From: Paenibacillus rhizophilus
Lineage (GTDB): Bacteria; Bacillota; Bacilli; Paenibacillales; Paenibacillaceae
Length of the DNA: 64,000 bases
Reading direction: 5' to 3'
NCBI RefSeq assembly: GCF_003854965.1
Contig: NZ_RQPI01000011.1
Coordinates: 97,820-161,819, forward strand
Part shown: piece by piece, positions 55,775-63,934 of the stretch
Numbering within the stretch: the first letter of the stretch is position 1
Layout: every line of letters starts with the position of its first letter
Translations under genes and position numbers: made by a program
Notes under the pieces: generated by a model
Databases searched by the model: none
Seen by the model: the letters and a program-made list of their open reading frames with translations, nothing else
What the model was told of the DNA's origin: nothing

Positions 55775-56291
55775 CTACGGGAACCGCGGCATGGCCTTTG
55801 AAGGCTTCCTCGAATACAGCAATGAGTTATACAGCAAGCGGGATATCGCCATCATTAAGAAGCGTCCGACACCAATCAAGGTCATTCAAATGCGGGGCGG
55901 GAGAATCACCGATGCTGTCTTTGAGAAAAAATCATCGGTTGATTTTGATGGAATCTACCGCAGTCGGCGGCTGGATTTTGAAGCTAAGGACGTTGAGGAT
56001 TTAGTCCGATTCGACTTGAGTCGGGTGGAGGATCACCAGTACGAACACCTGGAGAGATCGCATAGGCACGGATCGCTAACCTTTATCCTTGTTCATTTCG
56101 GGCGGAACCGAGTGACCTACCTCCTGCCATTTACGGCGCTTCGGAAGTATAAACGAGCTGCAGCCGGAGGCGGACGGAAGAGCATTAGCCTAGATGACTT
56201 TGAGATTGAAGGATACGAGGTGCGATCCGGTAGAGTGCCGGTAGATTACTTGGCTGTAGTAGACAAGCTTTGGTTCTCAGCAGAAACTTAG
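55743..56291 (+). CDS. recU: Holliday junction resolvase RecU
   Basis: 182 residues, slightly shorter than the cellular enzyme (about 200). NYGNRGMAFEGFLEYSNELY near the N-terminus carries the catalytic Glu; FEKKSSVDFDGIYRSRRLDFEAK holds the remaining metal-binding residues and the bridge region. It cleaves recombination intermediates during phage replication. Ribosome site GGGAGG. Confidence 0.92.
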   Translation: MGERAKSKASNYGNRGMAFEGFLEYSNELYSKRDIAIIKKRPTPIKVIQMRGGRITDAVFEKKSSVDFDGIYRSRRLDFEAKDVEDLVRFDLSRVEDHQYEHLERSHRHGSLTFILVHFGRNRVTYLLPFTALRKYKRAAAGGGRKSISLDDFEIEGYEVRSGRVPVDYLAVVDKLWFSAET

Positions 56292-56382
56292 GCCCCTGAT
56301 ATGACAGGGGATCGGGCACCACCGCAGCCATTAGTCGAACTGGTGTACCCATTTACTTCAAATACAGAACTGGAGGATGAAT

Positions 56383-56796
56383 ATGAGCAACGAAATCAAT
56401 TTGGATAACCTGGCCGGCGGCGCCGTAAGCGAACGGCTGAACATCGAACTGAAAAAGGCAGCAGACAACATCATGGACCCTAACACCGACTGGAAAAAAG
56501 CCCGTAAGGTCACCATGACTATTACGCTCAAACCGGACGAGGAGCGCGATATCGCCTTGGTAAGCATCGATACTAAAACTGTTCTCGCGCCGGCGCATGG
56601 CGTTGCGACAAAGCTGGTATTCGGCAAAGACAATGCCGGGCAAGCCGTTGTCGAGGAACTCGTCTCTGGTACGAAAAATCAAATGATGATGGACAACGAC
56701 GGCGATCTTGCGGACGACCGTGGCAAAAAATTAGCAACCGAAGAAGCCGGCAATAATGTTTCATACCTACAACGTAAAGCCCAAGGAGGCAAATAA
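56383..56796 (+). CDS. 'Replication terminator'-type phage protein
   Basis: 137 residues. The opening INLDNLAGGAVSERLNIEL and DPNTDWKKARKVTMTITLKPDEERD fit a common phage family that is usually labelled replication terminator protein, although the label has little experimental basis. ATG at 56383 is six bases from TGGAGG. The 91-bp leader before it holds a hairpin (CCCCTG/CAGGGG, 56294-56311). Confidence 0.7.
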   Translation: MSNEINLDNLAGGAVSERLNIELKKAADNIMDPNTDWKKARKVTMTITLKPDEERDIALVSIDTKTVLAPAHGVATKLVFGKDNAGQAVVEELVSGTKNQMMMDNDGDLADDRGKKLATEEAGNNVSYLQRKAQGGK

Positions 56797-56798
56797 TC

Positions 56799-57506
56799 AT
56801 GATCAAAGAAGCCCTGCAATACATCACTGGATTGGCGAGCCAGAAGACACTTGAAATCAACGGCCAGCAATATTCCAATCATTCACTGACCCTTTTGAAG
56901 CAACCCACTCCGTCGGCACTGGTGATTCGTAGTCTCTCCGGCTTCGTGGATTACCTCAAATCTCAATACGATGCTCCGGGAAAACTCATGATTCACGTTG
57001 AGAGCCCAACTAGAGTGTCAGCATTCGGCACATTCAATGACGATTTCGTCCGCTCCACGTTCGCCGTAGCGGATGCCCTGCTGCCGTCCATTCGCTTTGA
57101 CAGCTTTATGGATGTGGAAACCTTCAATATCATGCTGCAGTCGCTCTTCGTACCGTCGGAAACTAGGGCTTCTCTTCTCAAGATTGTCGGAAACGTAAAG
57201 GAAGAGACCGTACAGAACACCGGTGATGATGGAGTCGCCCAACAGATTACGGCAAAAACGGGTGTAGCTACCGTGGGAACCGTAACCGTGCCGAATCCAG
57301 TAACATTACTGCCGTATCGTACTTTCGTCGAAGTGAAGCAGCCTGAATCTCTGTTCGTGTTCCGCATGCGGAGCGGCCCGACTGCTGCTCTGATTGAAGC
57401 GGATGGCGGAGCATGGAAGGTTGAAGCTATGGATACGATTAAGGATTATCTCGCGGAAGCACTGAAAGATGAAATTGCTGATGGTGACTTCGTAATTATT
57501 GCGTAA
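56799..57506 (+). CDS. Phage protein, YfdQ/DUF2303-like
   Basis: 235 residues with HVESPTRVSAFG, VPNPVTLLPYRTFVEVKQPESLFVFRM and EADGGAWKVEAM, segments I associate with the YfdQ/DUF2303 family of phage proteins. Function unknown; such genes accompany replication modules. It follows the previous gene after two bases. Confidence 0.65.
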   Translation: MIKEALQYITGLASQKTLEINGQQYSNHSLTLLKQPTPSALVIRSLSGFVDYLKSQYDAPGKLMIHVESPTRVSAFGTFNDDFVRSTFAVADALLPSIRFDSFMDVETFNIMLQSLFVPSETRASLLKIVGNVKEETVQNTGDDGVAQQITAKTGVATVGTVTVPNPVTLLPYRTFVEVKQPESLFVFRMRSGPTAALIEADGGAWKVEAMDTIKDYLAEALKDEIADGDFVIIA

Positions 57507-57560
57507 TTCCATTCTATCAGGGCGGCTTCGGCTGCCCTTCTCTATAAGGAGTTATGCCGG

Positions 57561-57914
57561 ATGCCCAATAAAAAGGGATGGCTCACGAAAAATGAAATGA
57601 TGGATACCGGTCAGCCTTGTTTTATCCCGGACGCCGCCGGCGCATTAACAGGCCGCTGGTTTGGCACTCCTCCACTAGGAGGGATTCTCCTTACTGCAAC
57701 ACGCTGCAAGCAGCTAGGATGCCCAGTAAAAACCAATGAATATGCCGTTGCTTACTTTTATAGCGCCGCGGCGCCAGACCACTTCCGATATGTGCCGTTT
57801 TTCCACCGCCAAGCGGAAGAACTGAACTCAAAGAAAATAACCGCATTGGAGGAGCGAGTACTCCAGCGTGAATTTTATCTAATTAAAGCAGATAACAACG
57901 AAATTCAGACATGA
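57561..57914 (+). CDS. Phage protein, unknown
   Basis: 117 residues, soluble, no recognised domain (MPNKKGWLTKNEMMDTGQPC...). Ribosome site AAGGAG with a moderate distance. Four-base overlap with an in-frame upstream start of the next gene. Confidence 0.6.
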   Translation: MPNKKGWLTKNEMMDTGQPCFIPDAAGALTGRWFGTPPLGGILLTATRCKQLGCPVKTNEYAVAYFYSAAAPDHFRYVPFFHRQAEELNSKKITALEERVLQREFYLIKADNNEIQT

Positions 57915-57928
57915 CTGAAGGTGATAAC

Positions 57929-58603
57929 ATGCCGCATCAGACCTTCTGGAAACCTCCGAAGGAGGAGAAGTCAAAGAAGACAAGCAGCCTGGGACGCGGC
58001 CGGAAGGAAAAGAAGCTGCTGCCGGAGTGGAAGCAGAATCTATTTTCGGACCATACTCCCGGCAAGAGTAGTGCAGACCGAGCGGAGTTCCCGCCCAAAG
58101 TGATCAAAGAGTTGATTGCTGAAGCGGACGGGCAGTGCCAGCACTGCAAGACAGCGCCCGACACCACTACTCATCATGTTTGGCCAAGAGGCAGAGGCCA
58201 TAATCGCGGAAGAGGCGTCAAGACCAACGGCCTCCGCTTGTGCGGCCCGTGTCATGACATGATCCAAACGAACGAGGGGCTTTTGCAAGAGTGGATCACT
58301 ATCTACCGCGAGAAATACGGCGACTACTTCTGGTACGACGAACAAGATTGGGAAGAACATAACCGTAAACTCGCTGCCCAAGAGCAAGCCGAACGTGAAC
58401 GAGACGAGCGTATGCGGCAGATTGAGCCCGTGGCAGACTTGGTTGCTTCGGCAGCCGGACGGCCTCTCAGAGCCAAGGAATTGAGACTCATAGAGTCATT
58501 CGATACCAAGGCCTTGCAGGTCTTTACCGGAATGGTGACGGATGCCTTGAATGGTTACGCTGCCGCTGGGCATTACCGTCCAACAGATCGGTTCGAAGAC
58601 TGA
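57929..58603 (+). CDS. HNH-like zinc-binding phage protein
   Basis: 224 residues: a basic N-terminus, a CQHCK/CGPCH zinc pair embracing THHVWPRGRGHNRGRG, resembling an HNH nuclease finger, and a long Glu/Arg-rich helix. The central His-His and Asn could serve catalysis, but the fold is degenerate. ATG at 57929 after GAAGGTGAT; an upstream ATG at 57911 overlaps the previous stop. Confidence 0.6.
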   Translation: MPHQTFWKPPKEEKSKKTSSLGRGRKEKKLLPEWKQNLFSDHTPGKSSADRAEFPPKVIKELIAEADGQCQHCKTAPDTTTHHVWPRGRGHNRGRGVKTNGLRLCGPCHDMIQTNEGLLQEWITIYREKYGDYFWYDEQDWEEHNRKLAAQEQAERERDERMRQIEPVADLVASAAGRPLRAKELRLIESFDTKALQVFTGMVTDALNGYAAAGHYRPTDRFED

Positions 58604-58660
58604 GTTATCAACAAGATTATGCACATAACAACGAAAATACATCATAAGGGAGCGCTCCTT

Positions 58661-58822
58661 ATGAACTGGAAAAGCGCAACTCGTGAAGAACTCTACACCG
58701 TTTTGCAAGACCAATACGCCCTCCCTTGGGAACGGCAGGCGGCCGAGGAAGAAATCCTACGCCGCTGCCGCCCCGCTTGGTGCCGGGTTCAATACAAGAT
58801 TAAGACTATCCCGAGAAAATGA
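58661..58822 (+). CDS. Small phage protein of 53 residues, unknown
   Basis: MNWKSATREELYTVLQDQYA..., helical, basic C-terminus. Ribosome site AAGGGAGCG. The sequence style (SATREELYxVL) is common in small early phage proteins. Confidence 0.6.
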   Translation: MNWKSATREELYTVLQDQYALPWERQAAEEEILRRCRPAWCRVQYKIKTIPRK

Positions 58823-58836
58823 AAGGATGAAAATGC

Positions 58837-59082
58837 ATGAACCAAGCTCTTTTAGAAGTGAGTAAACCCATAAATCTATCACAGATCGATATTTTGGAGA
58901 TACGAACCGTATTAAATGGTTTTGGCCGCGCCGAGTTGCTTCGGACGGCAGGAGATTATGCGATCCGGGCTGCGTATCGTAAACAACCATGCCCGGCAAC
59001 TCCATCTGAGGTGCTGGAAATGACAGATTCTGAGCTGCGGAAATTTATTTTCGAGACAGATTATCCCGGATACAAATGGTGA
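58837..59082 (+). CDS. Small phage protein of 81 residues, unknown
   Basis: Helical, no domain recognised; ribosome site AAAGGATG. It lies 14 bp behind the previous gene and 18 bp before the methyltransferase gene. Confidence 0.6.
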   Translation: MNQALLEVSKPINLSQIDILEIRTVLNGFGRAELLRTAGDYAIRAAYRKQPCPATPSEVLEMTDSELRKFIFETDYPGYKW

Positions 59083-59100
59083 TAGAAAGGACGGGAATGC

Positions 59101-60993
59101 ATGAGAGAAATCATCGTCGATAACTTCGCCGGCGGCGGGGGCGCGTCGACAGGCATAGAACTTGCAACCGGCCGCAGCGTGGACATCGCCATCAACCACG
59201 ATCCCGCGGCGATCGCTATGCACCGCGCCAATCACCCAGAAACGGAGCACTACTGTGAATCGGTTTGGGATGTTGATCCACGGGAGGTCACCGGCGGGCG
59301 TCCGGTCGGACTGGTCTGGCTGAGCCCGGACTGCAAACATTTTTCCAAAGCCAAAGGTGGAAAGCCGGTTGAAAAGGGTATCCGCGGGCTCGCGTGGGTC
59401 GCGGTCCGCTGGGCGGCCACAGTCCGGCCCCGGGTGATTATGCTCGAAAATGTCGAGGAATTCAAGACATGGGGTCCACTGTTGAAAGATGGCTACCCTG
59501 ACCCAGCGCAGAAGGGACGGACGTTCAACTGCTTCGTGAACGCACTCCGCCGGCAGGGTTACCGCGTAGAATGGCGCGAGCTGCGGGCTTGCGACTACGG
59601 GGCTCCGACGATCAGAAAGCGGCTGTTCCTGGTGGCCCGGCGGGATGGCCGTCCGATCGTTTGGCCGGAGTCAACACACGGGGACCCAACAAGCGAGGCG
59701 GTCAAGTCCGGCAAACTTAAGCCATGGCGGACGGCGGCGGAGATCATCGACTGGTCTATACCGTGCCCGAGCATCTTCGAGCGGAAGAAGCCACTGGCGG
59801 AGAATACAGAACGGCGGATCGCCCGGGGCATTCAGCGGTTTATCTTGGACAATCCTAACCCATTCATCGCCCCTTATGTGATCAAAGTCAATCACAAATA
59901 CGACCAGTTTCGGGGACAAAGCATTGACGAGCCCTTTCAAACGGTGACAGCGGTAAACGGCTGGGGCGTTGTAACACCATACATCGCCCGCATCGGACAG
60001 ACCGGATATGGCGGAGACCGGCTGCAATATGAGCTCGACGATCCACTAACGACGGTAACAACCAAGGCTGAGCATTTACTTGTGACTCCTGTGCTAGGGG
60101 TTAATACTTCCGGGCATCCGGGCAGCTCGCCAGAAGTGCCGTTACGTACAATCACGACGGGCAATCATCACATGCTTGTCAGCCCTACGTTGATTGAGAT
60201 TGGATACGGAGAGGGGCCGGGGCAGGCGCCGCGCGTCCCGGGGCTGCACAAACCACTGGGTACGGTGGTGGCCGGCGGTCGTAAGCACGCCATGGTCGCG
60301 GCATTTCTTGCGAAGCACTACGGCGGCAATTACACAGGGCCTGGCGCTGACATAGAAGAACCGCTGCCAACCGTTACGACCGTTGATCATAACGCACTGG
60401 TGACGGCGCACGTCGTCCGGCACTTTGGCGAATCTGTCGGCAGTACCGCGGACGCACCACTCGGCACAGTGACTGCCGGGGGCGGCGGAAAGAGTGGGAT
60501 TGTTACCTCACACCTGGTCAAGCTGCGCGGGACCTGCGCGGACGGCCAGCCAGTCACGGAGCCCATGCCTACGGTCACCGCCGGAGGGCTGCATGTTGGC
60601 GAAGTCAGAGCATTCCTGCTCAAATACAACTTTAAAGACGTTGGCCAATCGCTAAAAGAGCCGCTGCACACGATTATGACGCATGACCGATTCGGCATTG
60701 TCACGATTAAGGGCGTCGAATATCAGATCGTAGATATCGGCATGCGGATGCTGGAGCCACACGAACTATTCGCGGCGCAGGGCTTTCCGGCAAACTACAT
60801 CATCGACGTGGACGCTGACGGCAAGCGGTATTCTAAGAGCGCGCAGGTTGCCCGCTGCGGAAACGCCGTTCCGCCTCCATTCGCCGCGGCACTGGTAAGG
60901 GCGAACCTACCAGATATGTGCGTCGGCTCCGGCCGTACGCTGGCGCTGGAGCGGTACAAGCCGGCTGCCGGGCAACTGGAATTTAGCTTGTAG
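59101..60993 (+). CDS. DNA cytosine-C5 methyltransferase with eight-copy internal repeat
   Basis: 630 residues. C5-MTase motifs: I (DNFAGGGGASTGIE), IV with catalytic Cys78 (LSPDCKHFS, PDC instead of PPC), VI ENV at 116-118, VIII near 168-183 (APTIRKRLFLVARR), X near 585 (RCGNAVPPPFAAAL). Between VIII and the C-terminal region lie eight repeats with the core (E/D)PLxTVTx, at residues 277, 314, 346, 384, 420, 452, 487 and 520, spaced 32-38 apart. This stretch replaces the normal target-recognition domain. No restriction enzyme gene is adjacent, so it is an orphan enzyme, probably for anti-restriction. Confidence 0.88.
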   Translation: MREIIVDNFAGGGGASTGIELATGRSVDIAINHDPAAIAMHRANHPETEHYCESVWDVDPREVTGGRPVGLVWLSPDCKHFSKAKGGKPVEKGIRGLAWVAVRWAATVRPRVIMLENVEEFKTWGPLLKDGYPDPAQKGRTFNCFVNALRRQGYRVEWRELRACDYGAPTIRKRLFLVARRDGRPIVWPESTHGDPTSEAVKSGKLKPWRTAAEIIDWSIPCPSIFERKKPLAENTERRIARGIQRFILDNPNPFIAPYVIKVNHKYDQFRGQSIDEPFQTVTAVNGWGVVTPYIARIGQTGYGGDRLQYELDDPLTTVTTKAEHLLVTPVLGVNTSGHPGSSPEVPLRTITTGNHHMLVSPTLIEIGYGEGPGQAPRVPGLHKPLGTVVAGGRKHAMVAAFLAKHYGGNYTGPGADIEEPLPTVTTVDHNALVTAHVVRHFGESVGSTADAPLGTVTAGGGGKSGIVTSHLVKLRGTCADGQPVTEPMPTVTAGGLHVGEVRAFLLKYNFKDVGQSLKEPLHTIMTHDRFGIVTIKGVEYQIVDIGMRMLEPHELFAAQGFPANYIIDVDADGKRYSKSAQVARCGNAVPPPFAAALVRANLPDMCVGSGRTLALERYKPAAGQLEFSL

Positions 60994-61000
60994 TTAAGCC

Positions 61001-61070
61001 AATACAGGGGAAAAGCCCACATATCGGGGGGGAGGCTACACCCTTTCCCCACCAAAGGAGACGATTAGCA
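61001..61070 (+). promoter_or_regulatory. Hairpin leader in front of the 61071 gene
   Basis: AATACAGGG, then GGGGAAA/TTTCCCC (61007-61050) with a long loop, then CCAAAGGAG and the start codon. The same order of elements recurs at 63884-63934. Confidence 0.4.
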
Positions 61071-61436
61071 ATGAGTGTAAATAAACAAGCGATTCTGGAT
61101 GTACTGAACAGTTTGGAAGTGGTCGAACAGCAGGGCGGAGACGATTGCTATATTCTTGTCGCCGACAGCGAAGAGAACCGTTCCCGACTGATGGCCGTCG
61201 GAGTTCAGTCCGAAACTATTGACCGATACGCCGAAGGAGGAACCTTCTGCATTTTGGCAATGGCCTTCAGCGAGAAATACGCAGACGATTATGAAAACGG
61301 GAAGCTGGTTGTATGGGGACCGCTGGACGACGAATTCCGCTACCGCGTCCTCAATGGCGAGGGTACAGCAGCCGACGCCGAACGATTGCTCAGAATGGTA
61401 GAGCCGGGATTGACTGAGGGAGAGGTGCAGTCATGA
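61071..61436 (+). CDS. Phage protein, unknown
   Basis: 121 residues, acidic, soluble. Strong ribosome site (AAAGGAG) behind a hairpin leader. Overlaps the YopX gene by four bases (ATGA). Confidence 0.65.
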   Translation: MSVNKQAILDVLNSLEVVEQQGGDDCYILVADSEENRSRLMAVGVQSETIDRYAEGGTFCILAMAFSEKYADDYENGKLVVWGPLDDEFRYRVLNGEGTAADAERLLRMVEPGLTEGEVQS

Positions 61437-61837
61437 GCAGAGAAATCAAATACAAATTCTTTTATAAGCCCGAGCAGAAATTCGTTAGTCTTTGGGCCGC
61501 CGGATGGAGATTTGAGCCTGAAAACGGCCAAATCTACAGCGGAGACATGAACATTACTGACCGCTTTGAAATCGTGCAAAACACCGGACTAAAGGACCGA
61601 AACTTACGGGAGCTTTATGATGGGGATGTTTTTGACGGTAGCTATAAAAATCCGATGTCGGGAGAGGTGGTTAAACGACATTTTAAAGTGGCTTACAGAA
61701 AAGGAGCCTTCTATGCCGAAATGATTGGGCATCATCCATTCGGCACAACAATGCTTTACTTCGAAAACGAGAACGGGATAATCATCGGAAACATCTACGA
61801 GAACCCTGAACTATTGGGAGAGGCGGCGAAAGCATGA
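61433..61837 (+). CDS. YopX family phage protein
   Basis: 134 residues: EIKYKFFYKPEQKFV at the N-terminus and LYDGDVFDGSYKN, NENGIIIGNIYENPEL at the end are YopX-type features. The family is common in Firmicute phages; its function is unknown. Overlaps both neighbours by four bases. Confidence 0.85.
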   Translation: MSREIKYKFFYKPEQKFVSLWAAGWRFEPENGQIYSGDMNITDRFEIVQNTGLKDRNLRELYDGDVFDGSYKNPMSGEVVKRHFKVAYRKGAFYAEMIGHHPFGTTMLYFENENGIIIGNIYENPELLGEAAKA

Positions 61838-62118
61838 ACGAGGATAGATTGCCAGCAGCGACACGGGCTCAGCGGTCCGGATTCATCGGACACGACCCGG
61901 TTAATCGCCCAAAGCACTATACATCAGGAAAAGTGGAATGTATTGATGCCATTGAGTCGGCTATTGCTGGTCTTGACGCAAACGAAGCTTTTCTTACCGG
62001 ACAGGTGCTCAAGTATATGTGGCGATGGAAGTATAAAAACGGCGCTGAGGACCTGAATAAAGCAAATTGGTATTTGCAACGGCTGATTCAAAGTCAATCT
62101 GGAGGTGAGAAGGCATGA
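61834..62118 (+). CDS. DUF3310 phage protein
   Basis: 94 residues with NRPKHYTSGKVECIDAIES and KYMWRWKYKNGAEDLNKANWYL, diagnostic of DUF3310 (SaV-like nucleotide-kinase-associated) proteins. Function unresolved, possibly nucleotide metabolism. Overlaps both neighbours by four bases. Confidence 0.9.
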   Translation: MNEDRLPAATRAQRSGFIGHDPVNRPKHYTSGKVECIDAIESAIAGLDANEAFLTGQVLKYMWRWKYKNGAEDLNKANWYLQRLIQSQSGGEKA

Positions 62119-62522
62119 CCGAAGGAAAAGTTTCCTTACCCAGACACACGCCGGAACAGATGCGCGCCGCGTTGCAGCGGCTCATAAAAGGAGAGCACAG
62201 CCTGCATATCCCACCGCAGTCGGACGATGAGGATTTTGTCATTGCCGGAGCGATTGATGAGCTTGTAGAGGCCCGGGCTGCTCTGGAAGAGGCACAACAA
62301 CAACTAGCAGAAGAAAAGAAATGGCGTGCGGTAGAACATGAAGTAGCTGGTGGATATCATCGTGAGCTGGTTGAGGCACAGCAGACCATAGCCCGGCAGA
62401 CCAACATATTCAACATGATAAATTCTCTGTCTTATATCAACAATGATGCATATTCAGCGATCAAGGCATATGTCAATTTGGCACTGGGAAATAAGGAAGG
62501 GGAGAAGACGGATGATCATTGA
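62115..62522 (+). CDS. Coiled-coil phage protein, unknown
   Basis: 135 residues; a Glu/Ala/Gln-rich coiled coil in the middle (ARAALEEAQQQLAEEK). No enzymatic motif. Coupled to both neighbours by short overlaps. Confidence 0.6.
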   Translation: MTEGKVSLPRHTPEQMRAALQRLIKGEHSLHIPPQSDDEDFVIAGAIDELVEARAALEEAQQQLAEEKKWRAVEHEVAGGYHRELVEAQQTIARQTNIFNMINSLSYINNDAYSAIKAYVNLALGNKEGEKTDDH

Positions 62523-62667
62523 TTTCGGACTCGGCGATATTGCCGAATGCCCACGTTGCGGCCGTGAATTCGAGATTAATAATCTGGATGACGAGGAACT
62601 GGACGATGCAGACCGCTATTTCGAACATGTGACAACCTGCGATGGGGAAGGGGATAGCGAGTCATGA
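62512..62667 (+). CDS. Small zinc-finger-like phage protein (51 residues)
   Basis: CPRCGREF and FEHVTTC give a CxxC...HxxxC pattern in a very acidic protein. The ATG follows GGAAGGGGAGAAG and overlaps the previous gene by 11 nt. Confidence 0.6.
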   Translation: MIIDFGLGDIAECPRCGREFEINNLDDEELDDADRYFEHVTTCDGEGDSES

Positions 62668-63092
62668 CACAAGTACAGAATATGACCGACCAGCAGCTTA
62701 ACCGGGCGCTAGCGGTGTTGATGTATAACGCTCGTGTATGTGGTCGTGATACAGATTCCCGCGTTGTAATAATGGGAGACTTCGGGGAGTACAACACTCA
62801 CCCGCTAACTGGAGGATGGAGAACGGCGGTCTGGAGGGCAACAGAAGAAGAGGCATGGGCAGATATACCTAATTACTCTGGCGACCCTGCCGCCTCTCTG
62901 GAGGTACAGGCAGCGGCGATTGCCAAAGATGTGGACGCCTACCTTAGCAATCTATTCGACGAGACGTGCGACCCGGATAAGCCGATATGGACGTCAAAGG
63001 TCGTGGGAAGGATGATGACAGCCAGCCACAGAGAGCGGGCTATGGCGGCATACCAAGTGTTAAAGGATCATACGGCTACCGGATATGCTTAA
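62664..63092 (+). CDS. Phage ABA-sandwich (DUF2591-like) protein
   Basis: 142 residues. The pattern FGEYNTHPLTGGWRTAVWRATEEEAW and a middle part YSGDPAASLEVQ resemble the ABA-sandwich/DUF2591 family of phage proteins; the role is unknown. Four-base overlap with the previous gene. Confidence 0.65.
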   Translation: MTQVQNMTDQQLNRALAVLMYNARVCGRDTDSRVVIMGDFGEYNTHPLTGGWRTAVWRATEEEAWADIPNYSGDPAASLEVQAAAIAKDVDAYLSNLFDETCDPDKPIWTSKVVGRMMTASHRERAMAAYQVLKDHTATGYA

Positions 63093-63147
63093 GAACATTC
63101 GATGTAAGCCGTAGTAGACGCATACGGCGCAGGAAGGAAGTGAGGGT

Positions 63148-63804
63148 TTGAAGGCACTTGACTTGTTCTGCTGCGGTGGTGGTGCCGGTAGGGGGTTGCA
63201 CCAGGCAGGATTCGAAGTAACCGGTGTTGATATCGAGCCACAGAAAAGGTACCCGTTCAGATTTATTCAATCCGATGTAATGACATTATCCATAGATTTT
63301 CTGAGAGAGTTCGATTTCATTTGGGCTTCACCGCCATGCCAGCAGTACACGCTTGCAGGCACACAGTGGCGTAGGGAAGGCAAAGAGTACCCGGACATGA
63401 TTGATGCCACCCGGGATATGATGGTCGAATCTGGGGTGCCGTGGGTGATCGAAAATGTACCTGAAGCGCCTTTGCGAAACCCGGTTATTCTATGCGGGAC
63501 AATGTTCGGTCTGCGGACGTACAGGCACCGATTATTTGAATCAAGCTTTACGATCCAACAGCCGGAGCATCCGGAGCATGTAGCCCGCAGCACGAAAATG
63601 GGCAGGCCGCCAAAGGATGGAGAGTTTCTACAGATCGTCGGTCACTTCAGCGGTGTGCCGTTGGCCCGGGAGATTATGGGGCTGCCAGGACTTAATCAAT
63701 ACGAGCTGGCGCAGGCGATACCACCGGCATATTCCCGGTATATCGCGAATGAGTTCTTACGATCAATTGGAATCGCTGAAGGGCAGATAGAAATGAGCTT
63801 TTGA
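63148..63804 (+). CDS. Minimal DNA cytosine methyltransferase-like protein
   Basis: 218 residues. Motif I LDLFCCGGGAGRG, catalytic Cys64 in SPPCQQYT, motif VI ENV at 102-104, and TYRHRLFE in place of the QxRxR motif. It is far shorter than normal C5-MTases and seems to lack a separate target-recognition domain. TTG start with GGAAGGAAGTGAGGG upstream. Second methyltransferase of the element; no cognate nuclease is in view. Confidence 0.8.
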   Translation: MKALDLFCCGGGAGRGLHQAGFEVTGVDIEPQKRYPFRFIQSDVMTLSIDFLREFDFIWASPPCQQYTLAGTQWRREGKEYPDMIDATRDMMVESGVPWVIENVPEAPLRNPVILCGTMFGLRTYRHRLFESSFTIQQPEHPEHVARSTKMGRPPKDGEFLQIVGHFSGVPLAREIMGLPGLNQYELAQAIPPAYSRYIANEFLRSIGIAEGQIEMSF

Positions 63805-63883
63805 TGCGTAGTACGAGAAAATAGCACATCTGGCCGGCAGGCCATCGACGCGACCGAATCACCCAGCCTTTAGGCGGGGGCCG

Positions 63884-63934
63884 AATACAGGGTTAGAGGG
63901 GCTTAACCACCCCTCTCCAAGGGAGGGATAAGCA
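63884..63934 (+). promoter_or_regulatory. Hairpin leader in front of the last gene
   Basis: AATACAGGG, then AGAGGGG/CCCCTCT (63895-63916), then CCAAGGGAGGG and the start codon; an alternative GGTTA/TAACC pairing exists. Parallel to the leader at 61001-61070. Confidence 0.4.
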
